Below are positions 1-10,555 of a DNA stretch of 64,000 nt, piece after piece. The stretch covers positions 190,209,471-190,273,470 of the forward strand of contig NC_080672.1 of assembly GCF_030247195.1 (NCBI RefSeq), read 5' to 3'. The notes under the pieces are model-generated. The model ran no database searches and was not told where the DNA came from. It saw only the letters and a program-made list of their open reading frames with translations. The position numbers and the translations under genes are program-made. Source of the DNA: Topomyia yanbarensis (Eukaryota > Arthropoda > Insecta > Diptera > Culicidae). Each line of letters starts with the position of its first letter. The stretch's first letter is position 1.

Positions 1-2
1 AG

Positions 3-1445
3 TTTGGCTTTCGGAAGGGTAAGTCCACAGTGGACGCTCTCAACTCAGTGATAAATACTGCCGAGATAGCGATCCAACGAAAAAGGCGAGGTATTCGATA
101 CTGTGCGTTAGTGACACTTGACGTGAAGAACGCATTCAACAGCGCAAGCTGGGATGCCATCGCGCTCTCGTTACACCGGCTTAGCCTACCGGTGGGTCTG
201 TACCGGATACTGGAAAGTTACTTCCAAAACCGCGTACTGCTATACGAGACCGATGCCGGTCAGAAAAGGGTTCCGATTACCGCCGGAGTCCCGCAGGGCT
301 CGATCCTAGGCCCGGTGCTATGGAACCTCATGTATGACGGGGTTCTGAGACTGAAGTTCCCTCCTGGGGTCAAGATCGTCGGCTTTGCCGACGACGTAAC
401 CTTGGAGGTCTACGGGGAGTCAATTCCTGAGGTAGAACTAACCGCAGAACACGCGATTAGCACGGTGGAGGAATGGATGAGCGCGAGAGGCCTGGAGCTC
501 GCTCATCATAAGACGGAGGTAGTTATCGTCAACAACCGCAAGTCGGCACAACATGCAGTTATCCATGTGGGAGAAGTCGCGATCACTTCACAGCGAAGTC
601 TGAAGTCTCTCGGAGTCATTATAGACGACAAGCTGACCTTCGGCAGCCATGTCGACTATACGTGCAAGAGAGCGTCGACTGCTGTTGCGGCACTATCGAG
701 AATGATGTCCAACAGCTCAAAGGTGTGCGCCAGTAGACGTAGGTTACTGGCAGGCGTTGCCGTATCTATCCTCAGGTACGGCGGCCCGTCATGGTCAAGA
801 GCACTGAGGGTAACCAGTTACCTACAGAAACTGGAGAGCACCTACCGCGTGATGTGCCTCAGAGTGATATCTGCCTACCGCACGGTATCACACGATGCAT
901 CCTGCGTGATAGCGAGCATGATGCCAGTCGGGCTGGTCATTCGGGAAGATGAGGAGTGTTTTGAGCTACGTGGAAATAGGGGAGCCCGCGAGCGCACCAG
1001 GGTGACCTCGGTCGCCAGATGGCAGCGTGAGTGGGACAACTCCTCGAAAGGTAGGTGGACCCACCGGCTGATACCTAGCATATCGAGCTGGGTGGGAAGA
1101 CCCCATGGGGAAGTTCACTTCCACCTGACACAATTCCTGTCAGGCCATGGCTGTTTCCGGCAGTACCTCCACAGGTTCGGACACGCGGAGGTCCCAGTCT
1201 GCCCGGACTGCCCAGGTGTAGATGAAACTGCCGAACACATACTGTTCGTATGTCATCGGTTCGACGTCGAAAGAAGAGCAATGCTTGACGTCTGTGGCTG
1301 GGACACAACCCCGGATACCCTTATTCAGCGGATGTGTCAAACGGTGGAGAAGTGGAACGCAGTCTCGGCTGCTACCATCCAGATTGCCAGTAGGCTACAG
1401 GTAATCTGGCGAACCGAGCAACAGACGACGGGCACGGCTAACTAG
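3..1445 (+). CDS. LINE ORF2 fragment: reverse transcriptase plus C-terminal zinc finger
   Basis: The frame is open from base 3 (the first in-frame start-like codon, at 30, is a GTG and not a real start) to the stop at 1445. Visible RT motifs are the finger/palm block LVTLDVKNAFNSASW, the PQGS block (VPQGSILGP) and the catalytic FADDV. The C-terminal part has the CPDC...H...C zinc finger (CPDCPGVDETAEHILFVC) typical of R1-type LINEs. No RNase H motif follows. No stop or frameshift interrupts the visible 480 codons, so this copy may have been functional recently, although the endonuclease half is not seen. The enzyme would copy its own RNA at a nicked chromosomal target. Confidence 0.85.
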   Translation, partial: FGFRKGKSTVDALNSVINTAEIAIQRKRRGIRYCALVTLDVKNAFNSASWDAIALSLHRLSLPVGLYRILESYFQNRVLLYETDAGQKRVPITAGVPQGSILGPVLWNLMYDGVLRLKFPPGVKIVGFADDVTLEVYGESIPEVELTAEHAISTVEEWMSARGLELAHHKTEVVIVNNRKSAQHAVIHVGEVAITSQRSLKSLGVIIDDKLTFGSHVDYTCKRASTAVAALSRMMSNSSKVCASRRRLLAGVAVSILRYGGPSWSRALRVTSYLQKLESTYRVMCLRVISAYRTVSHDASCVIASMMPVGLVIREDEECFELRGNRGARERTRVTSVARWQREWDNSSKGRWTHRLIPSISSWVGRPHGEVHFHLTQFLSGHGCFRQYLHRFGHAEVPVCPDCPGVDETAEHILFVCHRFDVERRAMLDVCGWDTTPDTLIQRMCQTVEKWNAVSAATIQIASRLQVIWRTEQQTTGTAN

Positions 1446-1689
1446 TGATTGGTTAGTTGGAGCGAAAAAGGCCAAGCGCAAAATAAGAGAGTGAATGGTC
1501 TGTTCATGCCGAGGTAGGTTGGCGCAGCGAATGGCAACCGCGTAAGGGGTAAACCCAGCCACCCCGAAGCAAGACAGAAGAGTGAGTGTATAGGCGTATA
1601 AATGGACTGCCTCATGCCAAGACGGGAGGGTCGTAGCGTAGTATGTTGGAACTAAGCTATCGATGCCTCATGGCGTGGCAGAGGAGTGA

Positions 1690-2130
1690 AAGGGTGAGCA
1701 TCCAAGTCAGTCTCACACTGCATGTTAAGGGTGAGCATAAAAGTCAGCCTCACAGGTTGGTAGAGGCTAGCACAAAAGTCAGCCTAGCAAGGAATGAAAA
1801 AGGTGAGCACAAAAGTCAGCCTCGCATGGTATGTCAGAAGTGGGGCCTAAGAAAAATGTCCCACATGGGATGCCAGAGGGAGTGACAAAGGTACAATAGA
1901 GTGGCACGATTGAGAGTGAATCAGGTGATAGGGTGAGCACCCAAGTCAGCCTCACATGGATGGGTAGGGCGAGCACAAAAGTAAGCCTAGCAAGGAATGA
2001 GTAAGGTGAGCACACAAGTCAGCCTCGCATGGAACGTAAAAGGTGAGCACAAAAGTCAGCCTCATGTGGGAGTGTTTGAGAGTGAATCAAAGTGTGATAG
2101 AGAGAGCACCCAAGTAAGCCTCATACAGGA
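1690..2130 (+). repeat. Degenerate direct-repeat array in the R1-like 3' UTR
   Basis: At least nine copies of a motif close to GAGCACAAAAGTCAGCCTC occur, at about 1697, 1732, 1768, 1804, 1936, 1971, 2008, 2045 and 2104, spaced roughly 35 bp inside two clusters. The copy at 54438-55703 has the same arrangement, so the array is a fixed part of the element. A role in recognising the RNA 3' end for reverse transcription is possible but is inference. Confidence 0.8.
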
Positions 2131-2389
2131 TGTATGATCGCGTGAGCGAGAGTGAATGAGTACACTTAGTACAGCCATCCCCCCAGAAGTAATACCGAGA
2201 GGTAGTTCCTGGGAGGAATGATGGCGGAGCCCAATGGAGTTTAGTCGGTATTAATGGCTGGTCACCATTTGAGTCCGACACGCCCCCAGTGCACCCCGTG
2301 TGGTAGATTGGACCCTGCCGTTAGCACGTGTACTGGGCTAGGACATAAAGGTCTTCTCCATTGTAAAAAAAAAAAAAAAAAAAAAAAAA

Positions 2390-3016
2390 CACACGACTAG
2401 CACACAATTGTACACTAGTACCAACAACTACAACTAGTACAACACAACACAACTAATAGGGTTCTACTGTTATTTTTTTTAATGCGCCAGTGCACGTTGA
2501 CGAGGTCGACCGATAAATCACCACACAATGACTTCCACTGTGAGCCGTGCTCACAAAGACTGCCGTTAAGCTGTTGAACAATGTCTGCAAACACAGCCCA
2601 CAGAAAAAGTCAATCCACGGCGACCCGCCAATCGGTCACGCCAGTGTGCACAGGCTCTTAGTTGACTGTTAGTTTGGGCTGGTGCAGAGTATGAAATAAC
2701 ACAAAACATAAAAGGGCCCATAAGCCCTCTCGGTCTCCTCGATGCACCACTATCGAGGCGTAATGCAATAACCATCTTAAAGATGTTTGCAATACCGTCA
2801 AACCCGTCAACTTAGGGGAGGGAGTAAGATATTCCATACTAACGGTTGCTAAAATAAGACCAAATCAGAACCATTTGATAGTTTACGGCTGCCTGTGTTT
2901 GAAATATTACCATCTACGAGAGGCAGAAAATCATCCAGGTAATCGTCTTTTCCTTGGCGCATGGTTAAATCTGATTTTCCGGGACGGTATGAGAAACCGA
3001 TATCAAACTACAAGTA
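2390..3016. other. No gene seen
   Basis: Starts with CA/CTAGTACAAC-like simple sequence just after the LINE tail. The rest is unique-looking AT-rich DNA with no convincing ORF or repeat structure. Confidence 0.5.
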
Positions 3017-3024
3017 GTATTAAC

Positions 3025-3466
3025 TAGAGCACTCTAGTCAGAGTGTGGCCAAGACGAGTTTGACGTATCCAAACGAGCAGAAATCTGACGTATTTCTATT
3101 GTGAATACGTCAAATTTCATGTTCGTTACGTCATGGCCTCATGGCCACACTCTAAGGGACGATCCATAAATGACGTACCATTTTTTGAGTGATTTTTAAA
3201 ACGCCCCTCCCCTATCGTAGCATTTCGTCACAAACCTCTAAATACCCCCTGGTAATTAAGTAGCTTGACGGTAATTCCTCCTCCCTTGCCACGGTAAAAT
3301 TAAAAAAGAATGAAAAACGTTGTTAGTAATTCCCCTTTAAAAAAGCTACGTAGCATGACATGACCCCCTACCCCCTGTCGTCACACATCATCACAAAATA
3401 CAAAACTTTCCCCTCCCCCATATAATGCTACGTCATTCATGGATGATCCCTAACTAGAGTGCTCTA
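3025..3466. mobile_element. hAT-type foldback MITE, copy 1 (interrupted)
   Basis: The termini are TAGAGCAC...GTGCTCTA, flanked by an imperfect 8-bp duplication (GTATTAAC at 3017-3024, GTATTGAC at 3467-3474). The inside is a near-palindrome: AGAGTGTGGCCAAGACGAG reads back as GGCCTCATGGCCACACTCT. TAGAG ends and 8-bp TSDs fit hAT elements. Removing the nested insert at 3156-3450 leaves about 144 bp. Copy 2 at 19974-20085 confirms the family and its boundaries. Confidence 0.75.
3156..3450. mobile_element. MITE with TAA target duplication nested in the hAT MITE
   Basis: The terminal inverted repeats GGGACGATCCATAAATGACG and (reverse) GGGATCATCCATGAATGACG are flanked by TAA at 3153-3155 and 3451-3453. 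There is no coding capacity. It interrupts the right arm of the foldback at 3025-3466. It shares the ATAAATGACGTA terminus with the element at 56527-57302, which has a TTA duplication. A 3-bp TWA target is typical of PIF/Harbinger-type elements; that assignment is inference. Confidence 0.75.
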
Positions 3467-3474
3467 GTATTGAC

Positions 3475-4009
3475 CCACGAAATCTGGCTTCACAAGGGAT
3501 AATGAAAACCCAGTTTTGGATTGCACATCACCTGCAGTCTTTCAAATTGCACAAATATTTTGAGAAAAATCATGCGCGTTTGTTCACAAGTCGTTCATGT
3601 GCTCTATTGTTTGATTTTATGTTCAAAGATGACAATGCAGATTTGATTTCGAGTTTACCTCACTCCGCTTTGTATCGTAGACCTGATCCCAACTACATTA
3701 CAATGTGGGCAATTTTAGGCAGCTTTTGCTTGCATTTTAAATCTTGAATTCCTTTTACAATACTGAAAGAAGGTTCAGTTCAGATAACGACAGCTCAGAA
3801 CTGCGGTACAAATTGGCATCAAAAAGAATGATAGCTTAGTGAACACTGCGTATTTTCACTTTCCGTAGGACTCTTCAATATGTATCTTCAGGAATAACGC
3901 CTGAAAATAATTCAAATTCTTTGAATAATAAATAATCAATAGCTATGGTAATGGTGATTTTCTTTTTCTTATGTATAGGGCTGCCAATTTTCTAAATATA
4001 TAATCAAAG
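3475..4009. other. No gene seen
   Basis: AT-rich. The 81-codon open frame at 3502-3747 has no recognisable motif and I treat it as chance. Confidence 0.45.
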
Positions 4010-4011
4010 TA

Positions 4012-4939
4012 GGGGAGAGAGGGTAACAGTGGATCAGCAGGAACTATGAAACATTCGCAATAAAATCACAATGCATGATCGGAATCGTCTAATTCCCTCA
4101 TATTTCACAATTTATAATTCTTTACACGTGTTGCTATATTTTGGAAGAGATCTGATAACTATCTCTTTTAATGGATATTTGTTTGTTTTGTGATAGCCAG
4201 AGTAAATTTGCAATGATAAACATTATTCCATCTTTATGAATTACCATTCATTGAATAAATGTTTAGTCTATTGCTATTTATTGCAAATTTTATGCTCAAC
4301 ATTTGCCGCGAACAAAGTTTTTTGGTAACTACTGATGGTTCTGTGTGATTTCACAATTTTCATGAATAGACCCATTGGGTAACTGTGAAACGATGGCGTA
4401 TGGGGAACAGTGATTTTTGTTTGTTTTTGTGGTCTGTCTCAAAATGTCAATGGGTTCCGATTTTCCACACTAAATACTACTCATATAGTGCAAAATTAGT
4501 AAATTTGGCCAAATTTTGTAGAAATTGTCTCTTATTTCAGGATTGCAGCTAATATGCATATATGGTGGTTCGATGTTACGCGATGATATAGTGGATTCTT
4601 TCGTAAACAAACGATTTTCGCCTCAATATAACTTTAATTCAAAGCGTTAGGATCATTCTTCGTCAAAACAAAAGAATAAAATTTATAAGTAGAATATTTC
4701 ACTATAGACGACATCGTGTTTCATAGTTCCTACCCATGGGGCACACTGATACATTTTACCACCAACTGTTTATTATCCAAAAAATGTTATTTCCCGTGAA
4801 TTTTACCAGCTGGAAAAAATATATGTATTAGTTAACAACATAGTGGCACTATGTATCACTTTTGATTACACAAATAACATGTATTATCATCAAAATTAAA
4901 TTGTAGAAAAAATGTGTTTCATTGTTACCCTCTCTCCCC
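4012..4939. mobile_element. Non-autonomous TIR element flanked by TA
   Basis: The left end GGGGAGAGAGGGTAACAGTG and the right end, read in reverse as GGGGAGAGAGGGTAACAATG, form about 20-bp inverted repeats directly flanked by TA at 4010-4011 and 4940-4941. The 928-bp interior is AT-rich and non-coding. TA duplication fits the Tc1/mariner superfamily in a broad sense. No transposase is present. Confidence 0.7.
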
Positions 4940-5035
4940 TACACTGTCACTCTGGCAGTGTTCCTTTATCGGTGTACCAGGGTTATAAAATGTGTCCTCG
5001 AAAAATCGTCAGAGCATTTCGTATTAAAATATTTG

Positions 5036-5371
5036 TATTTGATCTCACCAAATTATCTGCTCAAAATATCAAAACTCATCGAAATTTCGAAACTTGTTTT
5101 GAATATCCAGTGTTGAACGGCGTAGTTTTCGTTCCAACCGACATCATCTATTAAGTTTTTTCTAATCATTCCGATAATCTGTGCGGCTTGAGCCGAAATC
5201 GGAATCTAAAATTCGGGATCAATCGCTGACAATCTAGTGTTATTGGTAGTGTTTTTCTTTGTCGAATTTCAGACTTTGATTCTAAACTCTTTTGACTTCT
5301 TTATTGATAAATAAGAAATATAGCCCCTTTTGAGTTGACGCCCACGAATGACTCCACTCAACAGCAGCTCG
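5036..5371. repeat. Dispersed repeat 'B', copy 1
   Basis: This stretch (ATTATCTGCTCAAAATATCA ... CACTCAACAGCAGCTC) recurs at about 19500-19917 with scattered substitutions and a length difference near the end. Copy 1 is followed at about 5538 by AGGCGACGCG, and copy 2 is preceded at about 19410 by the inverted form, so both may be parts of one longer TIR element. I do not recognise a coding product. Confidence 0.6.
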
Positions 5372-5529
5372 GTGATTCATGGTTTTTCCCCAACTATCGA
5401 TACGCGACATCATTTGTGAACGGCCCTTGGTAATATCTTTGGAGCAGACAATCCAATGAAAAATAGGATTGACAAGATTTTTGTGCGTTTTTAGCACCTT
5501 GTGTCACATCTTTTATGTTTGTTATACAT

Positions 5530-5750
5530 ACTAAGAATCAGAGGCGACGCGAAGCCGTGTGGTGTCCGGCGGGCTGAAATCTTTTTGCACTATTTCAACC
5601 AAGAATATTACCTCTGGGAACTGCTCCCATGTCGTAAGAGGCGACTAACAACATGCTAGGAGCTCCTAGGCCGAGGTTTTGCTCCGTACCGAAGACTTAA
5701 TCTGGACGGACCTTAAGGTTTTCCATATTACCCTCTTTCCAGTCTGTATT
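5530..5750. repeat. Unclassified repeat block with GTCGTAAGAGGCGACTAA core
   Basis: A GC-richer island in AT-rich DNA. It contains TAAGAATCAGAGGCGACGCG, also at about 7486 and inverted at 19405-19430, and the block CCCATGTCGTAAGAGGCGAC (about 5627). The short palindromic core and GC contrast resemble the body of a SINE or a transposon terminus. I see no tRNA-like head or tail that would prove a SINE. Confidence 0.35.
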
Positions 5751-7575
5751 TAGTGAATCACTGACATATACCTTTTCTGATTCGCCTTTCTTGATTGTGT
5801 ACCAACGTTTTAAGTTTCTTCTGGCGGTTGTATATTAGCCGTAAATGACGAAATCTAATTCTACAATAAGTAACAGAATATATTAATATACCGGCACTTC
5901 CACGCCAAGGTTTAACTTCCAAAGCTTTGGTTTAAAAACCGTTTTTAAAAAATGGAAACTTTCATGTAGGAAATTTATTGAATTGGCCTAAGATGGAGCT
6001 GTCGAATTTCACAAAAAGCTTTTTATGTTGCAAGTGATCTGTAGTTGTGTTAACTTAGGTATTTTTCTATTATATTTGGAACCGTCTACCGACAAATCTA
6101 CATTTACGAATACCTCCAAAAGTGACTTCTTGAGGTCTCATGAAGGCCTGACACTAGCTTTATGATACTTTTGCTTTTCTAAACAGTAATAAAAATCTCA
6201 ACATTCAAGAACTTCACTTTGTCAGAAAATGTAGGGCCATCGGAAGCTAAAACTTCGTAAAATCGCACTCCTGGTCCTTTTTTCAGTGGAGTACCCTACG
6301 TCACTCGTTCAAATTTGCACCGCTCTTATGGTAGTCGGTATTTGCTAGTATTACTGTTCTCCCATCCATTCTGGTAGTCAAACGGTGGGATAGCAAAATT
6401 CTTACAAGTTTCCTATCTCATGCCTCCACGCGAGTCTAAGTCTATTGATGACATTTGGTCCTTAGACCGCAGAATGAGAGGGTGCGAACAGAATAAGAGG
6501 GTGCGAACAGATCTAGTCGAGAAAACATTGCCGTAAAAATGAATAGTTGATCGGAAATTAGCCCCAATACGACTAATCTGACTAGTATCTATGAACACGG
6601 GTCAATACGTATTGAAAATTCGCCGCTTCTGTTTTTATGAACCTAATTTAAAGCTCCGTTATTGCTAACAAGCCCGTGCATCAGGTTAACAATCCTTTAT
6701 ATTTCCCTTCAGTGTTCGGTATTATCGCTCATATACTTGTATTCCACAAACAATCCGATATGGAAAATAAGAAATACTTTCCTTGATTTATAACATCTCG
6801 CGCTATTTTTGCCAGTATAATATGCTGTCACTTGGTAGTTTTCAAGCCAATAAATATATCGTAGAGAAGAAGTAGCGAGTTCTGTCCAAATACTGTGTCA
6901 ATAAATAGTGATCCGGCCCATTACGCAGATAAGATTAGCTTTTCCAGGCAATACTCCCACGATCGGCTGTGTGGAGTTCAAATTGTTTTTGTTTAGGGAA
7001 CATAGTATACTCTCGGTAGCCGGCTGCCCAGAGTTTAAAAATAACCAAAAACTAAACAAGATCATCTCTTTTTCGAGTGATCGTGCACTCGAAGACTAAC
7101 TAAACAACTACCTAATAAAATATGCTTTACAGGTCGCATCGTTTGCTTGGAGCGAATCCTAGACCTGATACCCTTCCAAACCACCAACTCCGCGACACCT
7201 ATGGAAGAGTCTGATGAATCGTCGTCCTTCCGTTAAGTAGGTGGAGCATCAACACTTCCCGTCTACCTTATCCTTTATCCTTCCCCGTGAACGATGGAGA
7301 TGGGGGCGGCCGGCAATGATGGCTATCATGCTGTTGAGGTTTTAATATGGGTCGGATTGGTATGAATTCCTACTTACCACTTCCTAAGCAACTCTTATTA
7401 GATAATCAGCAGTCAAACATGATGAAGTCAGTGTGCAATCCGCCAAAATCATCGTCACAACGCAACGCAACGCAACGCATACTAAGAATCAGAGGCGACG
7501 CGTGGCTCCGCCGTCAACCTGTTCAATATACCACAAAGGCCCTCAAAATGTCACAGTTATCGCTAATTCGACTCC
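5751..7575. other. No gene seen
   Basis: AT-rich DNA with only short chance ORFs. There is a short tandem CGCAA repeat near 7457-7480 and the AGAGGCGACGCG motif near 7491. Confidence 0.45.
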
Positions 7576-7788
7576 ATGAGACGTTTTTAGATCAGCTGAT
7601 TATTTCTCGTTTATCTTTTTTGGCGTTACTTGGGTGGGTTGAACATACGACGAAATCGTCGTTTCCATCCAACATCTAACGAATAGGACCAATGATAGAT
7701 GTATGTCGACGGGTTTTTCTATGCAAGAGCTGAACAAAACAAATTTATTGTGGAAACCCACCGATAAATTGTCAAACAAGCGTCTGAT
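7576..7788. mobile_element. Short TIR element (ATGAGACGTTT family), copy 1
   Basis: It starts with ATGAGACGTTTTTAGATCAG and ends with GTCAAACAAGCGTCTGAT, an imperfect inverted terminus of about 12 bp. A related copy at 59754-59958 shares both ends and internal blocks (TCAGCTGATTATTTCT; CCAACATC.AACGAAT). About 210 bp, no coding capacity. No clear target duplication. Confidence 0.6.
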
Positions 7789-8973
7789 AGAATGCTTAAA
7801 AGAGTAAAAAGTACATAATATATCCGAGAAGCAAACAACTTAAAATAATTTCTGAACAGAAATTTGAGCAAAACAATCATGTTTAAAAGGATCATTGAAC
7901 AGAGCTAAAATAATGGAAACTCTTTTTGAACGGCTGAAAATGAACCTGATGTGACTCGTGGTGAATAGAAAATATATTAATTTAAAAATCCATGTTATTT
8001 ATTCAGTTGAATATCGTACAATAATATTCAATTCACTAATTGTCTAGGTAAATGTTTTCAAATGTTAGTAAAGGATGTAAACTAATAATTATTTTTGTTT
8101 ACATTGTGCCAGGGCCTACTTTGATACGTTTAATTCGTTGCTGCAGCTTCTGTATAAGAATGATTGAAAGATTTGGCAACCGATTTAAAAAAATTCCCTC
8201 AATTCTTTCAAATGGGATAGAAATTTGAATGCGCCTCATGCAATGCATTGAATCAAAAAAAAATTTATTTGTGAAATATCGTAGACATGTGATATTTAAC
8301 ATGTTCATTATTACAATAGAACGTGAGATCATTCGTCCAACCTCTGATTTGAATTTATATCTATTTTATACTCTCAGCAGCTTTCAATATGTAAATACAA
8401 AGAGCAAACAATTTCTTAAAAGCAAAAGTAGACGGTTCATTATTATGGTTAAACCAACGAAATACATACGCACCCAAAACTAATATGCCCAAAGTGAAAC
8501 AGCATTTGTTCAGGCTACCCAAGAAAACAAGCGTTCGACCAACTGTTATGGACGTATGGCGCCACACACTCAAAAATTATAAATCGCTTTCGTTTGCACA
8601 CAACTCTAACGCTCATATGGACATCGCACCAATACACGCTGGTTCAATATTTGACTTGAACCGGTGCAAAAGGAAATAGAAAAGGTCGTCGCACATGAGA
8701 CTCACGCTGCTGTTCCTGCCGTCGCTCATGCGTTGCTCTTTCCAGAGCATGCGGTGAGAGTACGAGATGCGTGCATGTTTGAGGTTGAACCGGACATAGG
8801 AAGACAGAATTTTTTTGAAATTTACCCGCTTGGTATGCTAGGTTCGTTTATTGGTCGAATCAAATTACCAAACTTCAATGTTTGAAGATACTTTCATTTA
8901 AATTAATTTGTGTGATGCTGCTGTATATTTATTTTAAGTGTAAATGGGTTTCGGGTCGTCAGATTTTGCTTAC
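7789..8973. other. No gene seen
   Basis: AT-rich. Small ORFs at 8229-8483, 8485-8679 and 8664-8885 overlap each other. None shows a known motif, and I found no splice or promoter context supporting a gene. Confidence 0.4.
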
Positions 8974-8977
8974 CTGT

Positions 8978-10555
8978 TGTAATATTTAAAACTAGCTCAT
9001 ACTTAAGACACGAACCAAAACGTGAAGGCGAAACATTAAATCTCATGTTGTGTATATTGTGTGCACATCATCGCTTATGGTCTAATCTCCCCTATGCTGA
9101 CCTGTCATGCAGAGCTTAGGGACTAAATTTCACAGGTGGTGTCACTCTTAATTGCTACCTACTCACGGCCCTTTTCTTGCCGCGTGTGGCACTGCGCGTA
9201 CCCCTTCGATGGTTGACACTTCACGTGCTCCTCACACGCTCAACTCCGTTCGTGAGATCGAACTTCCGATCGGCATCATGCAGCCAATATGACACGTCGA
9301 CTGGTGTGACGCATGCTTGTTCTTGCAGATGGTATCTAGTCGAAGAGTGCAGCATCCCCTGCTCTCCAGTTCCCCGCGTGTGCGACGTGCCAACTAAAGC
9401 CAATCCGGAACCGAGTTGCTTGGTCTCACCGTGGATGGTCTGCTCCGGAACCAAGTTGCCTCGTTTCGCCGTCGTAGCTCTACTCCGTGTACGACAGATC
9501 TGCCCGTGAATTTGAGACGTCCGCTCCGAGACGGAGAAACCTGCTCCGAGGCTGGGACGAACTGCTCCGAACTGAAGAATCCACTCCAAAACTGAGGCCC
9601 TACAAGAAATTCAGTTAGGCTTCTTTATTCCCCTTGTCGGCAATCAAACGTACCTCTGGTGAGGGCCTTTCTGGTTTCTGTGCGAGGTTATGTTGTGCGG
9701 GAACGCTACTGGTACGAACCTTGCTTGGTTTTTGTTCCCTGGCTTCTCAACCTTCCACCTTGAAAACCTTCTTTGATCGGAGTTTTAAAGGATTGCGGAA
9801 TCTACGAATAGAATTAAGCCCATTTAACGTAACTGCGCCAAATTCGTGACTGAGCGAAGGCATTGTACCTCACGTGACAGTCGCGTTTGCCAACCAATGC
9901 GTTTGATCCTGCTGCACGACAATGATGACCCGCTCCGTCGTCTTGGGCACCCGTCACCGCAGATCGAGTGATGAATCTATACAGAGAGGATGTCTGTCAC
10001 TCAAATTGCCATATGTGCATTGGCTATACTAGCTCCGAATTATATATATTTTACCTTGTTCGAGAAATCACACCTCGCTGATGATGAGTTCGTCCGATGG
10101 TTTTGCCCGTCTGCAACGATGAGGGTCGGATGCGTTTTCCGCTGCTGAATTCCGCCCGAAAATTGATACACGGACTTGCTTACGGCCTTCGGTTTTAGCG
10201 GGTTACCGCTTTTCACGCTCTCGGACTTTGCACCGAAGTAGTTTTGCTCGAAGCGCGTGTGGTACGTCTGACCAACTCGATTGTTTTTTCACTCTGCTTT
10301 TTTCCGGAAATCGTTCTGTCACTGTCGTGATGCCAGTTACTCGAGATTTATCGAGTGATTTTCAAGAAAATTCCTTTGTGGCTTTTGATTTTCACGCACC
10401 TGTCAACCGAGGGGCTTGCACATGGCACCGTGGTAGTTCCTGCACTTTACGAAATCTACTCTCGTTTCTTCCTGTGGCTACCGATGATGCATTTACTAAG
10501 CCGTATTTTGATTTCATAAATGTAATTACGACTACTATCAAACACTAATGCTACA
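8978..10555 (-). repeat. 3' LTR of gypsy element 1
   Basis: Begins TGTAAT and ends GCTACA (TG...CA), 1578 bp. Compared with the other LTR it carries about 190 additional bases around 9787-9978. Internal to it (10556 onward) the minus strand reads GGGTAGGGTAG next to the LTR, a plausible polypurine tract. Confidence 0.9.

Larger units (their letters stand above)
1..2389 (+). mobile_element. R1-clade-like non-LTR retrotransposon, 3' part (5' end outside window)
   Basis: The reverse transcriptase is already open at base 3, so the element continues upstream of the window. It comprises the C-terminal RT/zinc-finger part of ORF2, a long 3' UTR made of a repeated motif, and a poly(A) tail near 2365-2389. 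The tail and the absence of LTRs identify a target-primed LINE. The C-terminal CCHC finger without an RNase H domain fits the R1 group. A second, 5'-truncated copy with the same 3' UTR lies at 54438-55703. I could not define a target-site duplication because the 5' end is not visible. Confidence 0.85.

Noticed and set aside
9177..9509. 110-codon ORF, also present at 18186-18524
   Set aside because: Occurs in both LTRs of gypsy element 1; conservation is explained by LTR duplication.
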